From DASYYE01 sp035946955 (lineage in GTDB: Bacteria; Actinomycetota; Actinomycetes; Streptosporangiales; Streptosporangiaceae): a stretch of 16,434 nucleotides of DNA. The notes beneath the pieces are model-generated. The model was not told where the DNA came from, did not search any database, and was given only the letters and a program-made list of their open reading frames with translations. How positions within the stretch are numbered: the stretch's first letter is position 1; each line of letters starts with the position of its first letter. Positions 8,187 to 13,397 of the stretch are shown here, in pieces. The position numbers and the translations under genes were made by a program. The DNA is taken from positions 1 through 16,434 of the forward strand of contig DASYYE010000258.1 in NCBI GenBank assembly GCA_035946955.1. The letters are read 5' to 3'.

Positions 8187-8213
8187 GCTGCTGGCCTGTC
8201 ACAGGCCAGCAGC
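8187..8213 (-). terminator. Perfect 12-bp hairpin with the metK stop codon as its loop
   Basis: GCTGCTGGCCTG (8187-8198 on the plus strand) and CAGGCCAGCAGC (8202-8213) are perfect reverse complements separated by three bases, which are exactly the metK TGA read on the minus strand. The 3' side on the minus strand continues GTTGTCT without a run of U. This looks like a U-less intrinsic terminator or an mRNA 3'-end stabiliser for metK. Confidence 0.75.
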
Positions 8214-9392
8214 ACTCCGGAGTGCGTCTACCCGGGTGGTCCGCTCCCATGAGAAGTCAGGCTCTTCCCGGCCGAAGTGCCCGAAGGCGGCGGTCTGCGA
8301 GTAGATCGGGCGGAGCAGGTCCAGGTCCCTGATGATCGCGGCCGGGCGCAGGTCGAAGGCCTCGGTCACCGCGTCCTGGATCCGCTCCACCGGCAGCCTC
8401 TCGGTACCGAAGCACTCAACGAACAGGCCCAGCGGCTTGGCCTTGCCGATCGCATAGGCCACCTGCGCCTCGCACCGGTCGGCCAGTCCGGCGGCGACCA
8501 CGTTCTTGGCTACCCAGCGCATCGCGTAGGCGGCACTGCGGTCCACCTTGGACGGGTCTTTCCCGGAGAAGGCGCCGCCTCCATGGCGGGCCATCCCGCC
8601 ATAGGTGTCAATGATGATCTTGCGGCCGGTCAGGCCGGCGTCGCCCATCGGGCCGCCGATCTCGAACCTGCCGGTCGGGTTGACCATGAGCCGGTAGCTG
8701 GCGGTGTCCAGCTCCAGGGCTGCGACGATCGGCTCCACGACGTGCTCGCGGATGTCCGGGGTGAGCAGTTCGGCCAGGTCGATGTCGGGTGCGTGCTGCG
8801 CCGAGACGACCACGGTGTCGAGGCGCACGGGCTCGGACCCGGCGTACTCGATGGTCACCTGGGTCTTGCCATCGGGACGCAGGTAGGGCACCAGGCCGCT
8901 GCGCCGGACCTCGGAGAGCCGGCGTGCCAGGCGGTGGGCCAGCATGATGGGCAGCGGCATGAGCTCAGGCGTCTCCCGGCACGCGTACCCGAACATCATG
9001 CCCTGGTCGCCCGCGCCCTGCCGGTCGAGCTCTCCGGCCCCCTCGCCCTCCCGGAACTCATAGGCGTCGAGCACGCCCTGGGCGATGTCGGGAGACTGCG
9101 CTCCGAGCGAGACCGAGACGCCACACGACGCGCCGTCGTATCCCTTGGCCGAGGAGTCGTAGCCGATCTCCAGGATCTTTTCGCGGATGATGCTCGCGAT
9201 GTCGACGTAGGTCTCGGTTGTCACTTCACCGGCCACGTGCACCTGGCCGGTGGTGATCATCGTCTCTACGGCGACCCGGCTGCCCGGGTCGTCTTTGAGC
9301 ATCGCATCGAGGATGGCATCGCTGATCTGGTCTGCCATCTTGTCGGGGTGCCCCTCCGTAACCGACTCGGAGGTGAAGAGGCGACGGGCCAC
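8199..9392 (-). CDS. metK: S-adenosylmethionine synthetase
   Basis: MetK joins methionine and ATP to give S-adenosylmethionine, the methyl donor used for example by RsmB. GTG at 9392 was chosen because AAAGGA (9406-9401) sits eight bases upstream and the resulting N-terminus (ARRLFTSESVTEGHPDK) matches the family. An upstream ATG at 9428 would add twelve atypical residues. The 397-residue length is normal. Signature motifs are GHPDK (14-18), GAGDQG (126-131, followed by MMFGYA) and GGGAFSGKDPSKVDRS (271-286, the phosphate-binding Gly-rich loop). The gene stands 149 bases downstream of coaBC. I saw no SAM riboswitch in that spacer and no convincing promoter. The last codons and stop form a strong hairpin. 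Confidence 0.97.
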   Translation of the reverse strand: MARRLFTSESVTEGHPDKMADQISDAILDAMLKDDPGSRVAVETMITTGQVHVAGEVTTETYVDIASIIREKILEIGYDSSAKGYDGASCGVSVSLGAQSPDIAQGVLDAYEFREGEGAGELDRQGAGDQGMMFGYACRETPELMPLPIMLAHRLARRLSEVRRSGLVPYLRPDGKTQVTIEYAGSEPVRLDTVVVSAQHAPDIDLAELLTPDIREHVVEPIVAALELDTASYRLMVNPTGRFEIGGPMGDAGLTGRKIIIDTYGGMARHGGGAFSGKDPSKVDRSAAYAMRWVAKNVVAAGLADRCEAQVAYAIGKAKPLGLFVECFGTERLPVERIQDAVTEAFDLRPAAIIRDLDLLRPIYSQTAAFGHFGREEPDFSWERTTRVDALRSAAGL

Positions 9393-9541
9393 GGTGGGAG
9401 TCCTTTGCTCGCAAACCGGATGCTTCAAAGCGCAAGCTTGGCCGAAGTCTATCGAGTCCGGCTGTAGTTTCCGGCCAGGAAGGGCCTACCGGGCACGTTG
9501 CTTCCAGTACCCGTAACCCGCCATTACCAATCGGATCCTGG

Positions 9542-10753
9542 CTATTCCGGCCCTTGACCCAGCCGGGCCGCCACGAGGTCCCACACGGTGTCGGCCAGCA
9601 CCTCCTTGGGGCCACGCGGCACCGTGGCGGACGTCCCGTCGGCGGCGAGCACGACGGCGGCATTGTCCTGCGTCCCGAACGCCAGCCCCGCCCCGACCTG
9701 GTTCACAACCAGCAGGTCACAGCCTTTGGCGGCGAGCTTGACGCGCCCAAACGCTTCGATGTCCTCGGTCTCGGCGGCGAACCCCACGATGACCTGCCCG
9801 GGCACCCGCTGACTGACCAGTTCGCGGAGGATGTCAGGGTTCTCGGCCAGCCGCAGCGGCTCCGGCCCGTCCCCCGTCTTCTTGAGCTTCGACGCGCTCC
9901 GGTGCGCAGGCCGGTAGTCAGCCACGGCCGCGGCCATCACGACAGCGTCGGCGGCAGCCGCCGCGGACAGCACCGCGGAGCGCATCTGGCCCGCCGAGAC
10001 GACCGGCACGACAGTGGCACCGGCTGGGCCGGGGAGGGCCACGTTCGCGCTCACCAGGGTGACCTCCGCTCCCCTGGCGGCCGCCGTAGCGGCCAGTGCG
10101 TACCCCTGGCGGCCGGACGACCAGTTGCCGAGGAACCGCACCGGGTCGAGTTCCTCGCGTGTCCCGCCCGCGCTCACCACCACCCGCCTGCCGGTGAGGT
10201 CGGGTGTCATCCCCGCGGTCCCCCGGGCCAGCACCCGGACGGCAGCCTGCCAGAGCGCCTCCGGCTCGGGCAGCCGCCCCGGGCCGCTGTCGGGGCCGGT
10301 CAGCCGGCCGCTGGCTGGCTGGAGCACGAGGGCGCCGCGGGTGCGCAGGGTGGCGACATTGGCCTGGGTAGCCGGGTGATCCCACATCTCCGTGTGCATC
10401 GCGGGCGCGAACACGACCGGGCACCGGGCCATGAGGAGGACAGAAGTCAGCAGGTCGTCGGCACGCCCAGCAGCGGCCCTGGACAGCAGGTCGGCTGTGG
10501 CCGGAGCAACGAACACGAGGTCGGCTTCCTGCCCCAGCCGGACATGAGGAACCTCGTGGACACTGTCCCACATGCCGGTGGCCACCACCTGCCCGGACAG
10601 TGCCTCCCAGGTGGCTGCGCCGACAAAGCGCAACGACTCCGGGGTGGGTACCACCCGTACCTGGTGGCCTGTTTCGGTGAGCCGTCTGAGCAGCTCGCAG
10701 ACCTTGTAGGCGGCGATGCCCGCTCCGACACCGAGGACAATACGTGCTGACAC
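9542..10753 (-). CDS. coaBC: Bifunctional phosphopantothenoylcysteine decarboxylase / phosphopantothenate-cysteine ligase
   Basis: CoaBC carries out two consecutive steps of coenzyme A synthesis: ligation of cysteine to 4'-phosphopantothenate (CoaB half) and FMN-dependent decarboxylation to phosphopantetheine (CoaC half). The 403-residue protein has CoaC first (about 1-180), with His70 in VPHVRLG, PAMHTEMW (117-124) in place of the textbook PAMN motif, and the flap PASGRLTGPDSGPGRLPEP (146-164). CoaB follows, with VVVSAGGTREELDPVRFLG (191-209), AAAVADYRP (274-282) and KLKK (289-292). The Cys of the E. coli flap is replaced by Gly153, a variant I believe is normal in actinobacteria. The GTG start at 10753 has no strong ribosome binding site. 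It lies 61 bases after rpoZ, in the usual actinobacterial gene order. Confidence 0.96.
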   Translation of the reverse strand: MSARIVLGVGAGIAAYKVCELLRRLTETGHQVRVVPTPESLRFVGAATWEALSGQVVATGMWDSVHEVPHVRLGQEADLVFVAPATADLLSRAAAGRADDLLTSVLLMARCPVVFAPAMHTEMWDHPATQANVATLRTRGALVLQPASGRLTGPDSGPGRLPEPEALWQAAVRVLARGTAGMTPDLTGRRVVVSAGGTREELDPVRFLGNWSSGRQGYALAATAAARGAEVTLVSANVALPGPAGATVVPVVSAGQMRSAVLSAAAAADAVVMAAAVADYRPAHRSASKLKKTGDGPEPLRLAENPDILRELVSQRVPGQVIVGFAAETEDIEAFGRVKLAAKGCDLLVVNQVGAGLAFGTQDNAAVVLAADGTSATVPRGPKEVLADTVWDLVAARLGQGPE

Positions 10754-10803
10754 GCTAAAGAGTGTCCCGTGGGTCTATGCCGCCGCAGGTGGGCGGATCC
10801 AGT

Positions 10804-10822
10804 AGCCCCTGGTGTCAGGGCT
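10804..10822 (-). terminator. Hairpin overlapping the rpoZ stop codon
   Basis: AGCCCCTG (10804-10811) pairs with CAGGGCT (10816-10822) apart from one bulged C, closing a 4-base loop. The rpoZ TGA (10817-10815) lies partly in the loop. The stem is short and lacks a U-tract, so it could be a weak or partial terminator before coaBC, or a chance structure in GC-rich DNA. Confidence 0.35.
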
Positions 10823-11081
10823 CAGGGATCTCCGTGGCGGAGAGCAGGCCCTCACGGATCTCGCGCAGGGCGATGGAGAGCGGCTTCTCCTGGACCCTGG
10901 CCTCGACCAGCGGGCCCACATACTCCAGCAGGCCCTCGCCGAGCTGCGCGTAGTAGGCGTTGATCTGGCGAGCCCGCTTGGCCGCCATGATGACGAGGCG
11001 GTACTTGCTGTCGACGACGTCGAGCAACTCGTCGATCGGCGGGTTGGTGATCCCATCCGCAACGGTAGTCGTCCCTGCCAC
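10815..11081 (-). CDS. rpoZ: DNA-directed RNA polymerase omega subunit
   Basis: Omega binds the beta' subunit and helps assemble and stabilise RNA polymerase. GTG at 11081 is preferred: GGAAGG (11094-11089) lies seven bases upstream, and the resulting protein has its NPPIDELL motif at residue 13, the same spacing as in the Streptomyces protein as I remember it. The alternative ATG at 11096 has no ribosome binding site and adds five residues. The 88-residue protein shows the conserved core: NPPIDELL, DSKYRLVIMAAKRARQINAY (given as a run of twenty) and the actinobacterial YVGPLV and KPLSIALREI segments. It lies between gmk and coaBC, the standard actinobacterial arrangement. An inverted-repeat cluster fills the short gmk-rpoZ gap. 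Confidence 0.95.
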   Translation of the reverse strand: MAGTTTVADGITNPPIDELLDVVDSKYRLVIMAAKRARQINAYYAQLGEGLLEYVGPLVEARVQEKPLSIALREIREGLLSATEIPEP

Positions 11082-11110
11082 CCGTTTGCCTTCCATCCAA
11101 AGCGCGTGTG

Positions 11111-11158
11111 AGTTGGTGCACAGGATCAGTGCACGGGCCGATCAGGCCATCACCAACT
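11111..11158 (-). repeat. Nested inverted repeats between gmk and rpoZ
   Basis: AGTTGGTG (11111-11118) and CACCAACT (11151-11158) are perfect 8-base reverse complements. Between and overlapping them are two copies of the self-complementary GTGCAC (11116-11121 and 11129-11134), seven bases apart, and GGCC-GATCA-GGCC (11136-11148), whose loop contains the gmk stop. The outer stem and the GTGCAC stem share three bases, so they exclude each other in RNA. This lies in the leader of rpoZ, upstream of its ribosome binding site. Confidence 0.45.
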
Positions 11159-11678
11159 GTACCAGCTGCGCACACACATCGTTGACGCTGGAGTTCACCA
11201 GCGTGATATCGAACTCCTGGCCGACTGCGATCTCCTCGCGCGCCAGTTCCAGGCGCCGCGCGATCACATCAGCCGACTCGGTCCGCCGGCCGCTCAGCCT
11301 GCGCACCAGTTCGTCCCATGAGGGTGGGGCCAGGAACACGAGCAATGCGCCGGGGATCTGGTCCCGCACCTGCCTGGCGCCTGCGATGTCGATCTCCAGC
11401 AGGGCGGGCACCCCCGCAGCGGCCTTTTCAGCCACTGGCGCTGCGGGGGTGCCGTACCTCTTGCCCGCGAACCATGCCCACTCGAGCAACTCACCGCTCT
11501 CGACCATCCGGTCAAAGGCGTCGTCGCTGACGAAGTGGTACTCGCGGCCGTCGACCTCACCGGGTCTCGGGAGTCTTGTCGTTGCCGACACCGACTGCCA
11601 CATTCCCGGGCACTGAACGCGCAGAGCAGACACCACGGTGCTCTTTCCTACGCCCGAAGGCCCAGAAAGGACAGTCAC
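11142..11678 (-). CDS. gmk: Guanylate kinase
   Basis: Gmk phosphorylates GMP (and dGMP) to GDP with ATP, feeding the GTP pool. The P-loop GPSGVGKST (6-14) and the GMP-binding segment SVSATTRLPRPGE (29-41) followed by DGREYHF are clear. The 178-residue length is somewhat short for the family (about 190-205). The frame is open upstream as far as a TGA at 11801-11799, but I find no ATG, GTG or TTG there before GTG 11678. The protein therefore begins almost at the P-loop strand, without the usual short leader. A GGGG run four bases before the GTG could serve as ribosome binding site; a CTG at 11795 is a remote alternative. It follows mihF by 113 bases, in the order typical of actinobacteria. Confidence 0.95.
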   Translation of the reverse strand: MTVLSGPSGVGKSTVVSALRVQCPGMWQSVSATTRLPRPGEVDGREYHFVSDDAFDRMVESGELLEWAWFAGKRYGTPAAPVAEKAAAGVPALLEIDIAGARQVRDQIPGALLVFLAPPSWDELVRRLSGRRTESADVIARRLELAREEIAVGQEFDITLVNSSVNDVCAQLVQLVMA

Positions 11679-11721
11679 GCGGCCCCGAGGGGAGGCCCGC
11701 CGGACAAGCGCGGCAACGCAT

Positions 11722-11779
11722 GGCCGATGACCGGTTGAATCGGCCTCGGAACCCTGTTCCCCGCGCTCGTCCCTGGGAC
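11722..11779 (-). repeat. Three consecutive small inverted repeats in the mihF-gmk spacer
   Basis: In transcription order these are GTCCC-T-GGGAC (11779-11769), GGAAC-CCT-GTTCC (11760-11748) and GGCCGAT-N10-ATCGGCC (11745-11722, plus-strand notation). The 10-base loop of the third contains the palindrome ACCGGT. Together they occupy about half of the 113-base gap before gmk. None has a U-tract. They could shape the gmk leader RNA, attenuate read-through from mihF, or end mihF mRNA. Confidence 0.45.
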
Positions 11780-11791
11780 CGCCTGCCTCAG

Positions 11792-12112
11792 TCAGATATC
11801 ACCGCCGAACTCGTTCTCCAGAGCCGTGCGCTGATTGGCGCCCAGGCCGCGGACACGCCGCGATTCTGCGATGCCCAGCCGTTCCATGATCTGGCGTGCC
11901 CGCACCTTGCCAACGCCCGGCATTGCCTCAAGCAGTGCCGAGACCTTCATCTTGCCCACCGTGTCATCTGACTGACCCTGCTTCAGGACGGCAGGAAGGG
12001 TGAGGGCGCCTCGCTTCAGGTTGTTCTTTACCTCAGCACGCTCCTTGCGTGCCTTAGCTGCCTTCTCGAGCGCTGCTGCGCGCTGATCAGGAGTGAGGGG
12101 AGGAAGAGCCAC
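11792..12112 (-). CDS. mihF: Actinobacterial integration host factor (mIHF)
   Basis: mIHF is a small nucleoid-associated DNA-binding protein of actinobacteria, unrelated in fold to the E. coli IHF heterodimer; it bends DNA and influences supercoiling and, in Streptomyces, development. The 106-residue product has a basic, Ala/Lys/Arg-rich helix (about 8-35) and then a helix-hairpin-helix-like DNA-binding part centred on MPGVGKVRARQIMERLGI (64-81). The C-terminal GLGANQRTALENEFG is also typical. GTG at 12112 has GAGGTG about seven bases upstream. The gene is upstream of gmk as in Streptomyces and Mycobacterium, and downstream of pyrF. Its candidate promoter lies in the 155-base spacer. The product is expected to be abundant. 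Confidence 0.95.
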   Translation of the reverse strand: MALPPLTPDQRAAALEKAAKARKERAEVKNNLKRGALTLPAVLKQGQSDDTVGKMKVSALLEAMPGVGKVRARQIMERLGIAESRRVRGLGANQRTALENEFGGDI

Positions 12113-12210
12113 TCCGTGTCACCTCGGGTTTCGAATAGAAAAAACATCTGGTCGGGAAGGGAAAGTAGCGAGTTCGCCTCAGTAAAGCAACGGGAACGCG
12201 CGCTTCTGAC

Positions 12211-12240
12211 CCTATAAATGAGGCAATGCTACTCTGTGAA
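12211..12240 (-). promoter_or_regulatory. Candidate promoter for mihF
   Basis: Minus-strand TTCACA (12240-12235, five of six matches to TTGACA) is followed after 18 bases by TATAGG (12216-12211), in a locally AT-richer patch. Transcription would start near 12204, leaving a leader of about 90 bases to the mihF GTG. The -10 box lacks the usual final T, so the match is moderate. Placement by eye. Confidence 0.35.
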
Positions 12241-12267
12241 AGACTCCGGACACATAGCGTAGTCAAA

Positions 12268-13374
12268 CTATGCACCTGCCGGTCCGCACATGGGCGTCCC
12301 AGGGGTGTGCAGCCACCTCGCACAGCGGGGCCGACCACACCAGATCGCGGCTGTCGCGTCACGCTTTGATGTTAGAGCCTGATCAGGCACGGCCGGCTGC
12401 CGCATCACCCTGTATCCCCCAATACCACCCATTTGACCTAGTCCGTTACCCACCCGACATAGGTAAGCCAGGCACCGGTAAGCCAGCCGGCGGTAAAGCG
12501 GGGCCAGCCGACGGTAAGACAGGGGCCGGTAAGCGAGGGACGGTAAGGCGGGCGCCAGCGACCCACCCGGCGGTAAGACAGGGCCAGCCGGCGGTAAGAC
12601 AGGGCCAGCCGGCCCTAAGGAAGGGCCAGCGGCCGGTAAGTCAGGGACCGGTAAGTCAGCCGGCGGTAAGCCAGAGGCCGGTGTGAGCCTGCGCAGCCGG
12701 GCGGCGATCGCGGCGGCCGCGGCACCGGGGTCGGGCGCGCCCGTGATGGGCCTGCCGATCACCAGCAGGTCGGCGCCGGCCTGCAGCGCCTCTTCCGGTG
12801 TGGCCGTGCGGACCTGGTCGTTGGCAGCCGTGCCGGCTGGCCGGACGCCGGGGGTGATCAGCATGACCTCCGGGCCGACCTCGGCCCTCACCGCGGCCAC
12901 CTCCCGGGGCGAGCACACCAGCCCATGCGCGCCAGCCTCGACGGCGAGCACCGCCTGACGCCGCACCACTTCCGAGACCGGGCCGGTCATCCCGATGCTC
13001 GTCAGGTCGGCTGGGCTCAGCGAGGTGAGCACCGTGACAGCAGCGATCTTGCTGTCGGGCGCGGCTTCGACCGCGGCACGTATGCAGTCCCGGCCGGCCG
13101 CCGCGTGCACGGTGAGCAGGTCCGGGCGCAGCCGCGCCACAGCCCGGACCGCCCCGGCCACGGTGGCCGGGATGTCATGGAGCTTGAGGTCGAGGAAGAC
13201 CTTGACGCCGCTGGCGCCCTGGACCGAGGCGACGACACCGGGCCCGTAGCGCAGGTACAGTTCCAGCCCGATCTTGACGGTGCTGACGTGGGGGGTGACC
13301 AGACCCGCCCACCTTGCTGCTGTTTCCAGGTCGGGTACGTCGAGCGCGACGGCAATCGGGGCTTGGCGGGTCAA
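12268..13374 (-). CDS. pyrF: Orotidine-5'-phosphate decarboxylase with repeat-encoded C-terminal extension
   Basis: PyrF decarboxylates OMP to UMP, the last step of UMP synthesis. TTG at 13374 was chosen because AGGAGG (13384-13379) precedes it by four bases and the product starts at the first strand (IAVALDVPD). Residues 1-230 are a complete type-1 barrel: Lys34, the catalytic DLKLHDIP (62-69; Asp62, Lys64, Asp67), GVRP (176-179) and VIGRP (205-209). A normal protein would end at about 230 (near 12685). No stop follows; the frame enters a GGTAAG repeat array and continues to TAG at 12268, giving 368 residues. The extra part is first Pro/Gly/Leu-rich, then rich in Ala-Tyr-Arg, with seven TTA codons. 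Whether the tail is made as read is doubtful; the barrel itself looks intact. It lies 23 bases after pyrD. Confidence 0.85.
   Translation of the reverse strand: MTRQAPIAVALDVPDLETAARWAGLVTPHVSTVKIGLELYLRYGPGVVASVQGASGVKVFLDLKLHDIPATVAGAVRAVARLRPDLLTVHAAAGRDCIRAAVEAAPDSKIAAVTVLTSLSPADLTSIGMTGPVSEVVRRQAVLAVEAGAHGLVCSPREVAAVRAEVGPEVMLITPGVRPAGTAANDQVRTATPEEALQAGADLLVIGRPITGAPDPGAAAAAIAARLRRLTPASGLPPADLPVPDLPAAGPSLGPAGPVLPPAGPVLPPGGSLAPALPSLAYRPLSYRRLAPLYRRLAYRCLAYLCRVGNGLGQMGGIGGYRVMRQPAVPDQALTSKRDATAAIWCGRPRCARWLHTPGTPMCGPAGA
12377..12388. repeat. 12-bp perfect palindrome GCCTGATCAGGC
   Basis: A perfect twelve-base palindrome without a spacer, located between the repeat array and the candidate mihF promoter, about 137 bases upstream of its -35 box. 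It could be an operator half-pair for a dimeric protein or a short cruciform site. It lies inside the questionable far end of the pyrF frame. No known regulator site is assigned. Confidence 0.4.
12462..12679. repeat. Array of twelve GGTAAG-cored direct repeats at the 3' end of pyrF
   Basis: Cores (plus strand) begin at 12462, 12477, 12492 (GGTAAA), 12513, 12528, 12542, 12572, 12593, 12614 (CCTAAG), 12635, 12650 and 12665. Unit lengths are therefore 15, 15, 21, 15, 14, 30, 21, 21, 21, 15, 15. The 15-base unit is roughly GGTAAGNCAG followed by five G/C-rich bases. The 21-base unit begins GGTAAGACAGGGCCAG, and two copies (12572-12592 and 12593-12613) are identical. All lengths except 14 are multiples of three. 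The array starts 15 bases beyond the end of the PyrF catalytic domain. It is minisatellite-like, with no spacers as in CRISPR. Confidence 0.9.
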
Positions 13375-13397
13375 TAATCCTCCTCTGGGTCCACACG

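Noticed and set aside
9393..9541. SAM riboswitch upstream of metK
   Set aside because: I looked for the conserved cores of SAM-I/IV type elements in the 149-base spacer and saw only short 4-bp inverted repeats; nothing resembled the pseudoknot scaffold.
9554..10750. Long plus-strand frame opposite coaBC
   Set aside because: It is a shadow of coaBC caused by GC-rich codon bias; its protein is Gly/His/Arg-rich with no family features. The same applies to the long plus-strand frames at 1064-2041, 1905-3239, 3695-4681, 8277-9467, 13314-14432 and 13909-15069.
12261..12266. A second mihF promoter starting at minus-strand TTGACT
   Set aside because: At 17-18 bases downstream the sequence is TCTTTC or CTTTCA, not a -10 box.
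12462..12679. CRISPR array
   Set aside because: Repeats are only about 6-12 conserved bases, there are no unique spacers of 30-40 bases, units abut directly, and no cas genes are near.
12270..12686. Plus-strand gene encoding a Gly-Lys and Val-Arg-Gln-Gly repeat protein across the array
   Set aside because: It is antisense to the pyrF end, has no ribosome binding site or promoter, and its repetitive content follows from the DNA repeat itself.
12268..13374. pyrF as a pseudogene
   Set aside because: The catalytic barrel is complete with all key residues and a good ribosome binding site; only the extra tail is abnormal.
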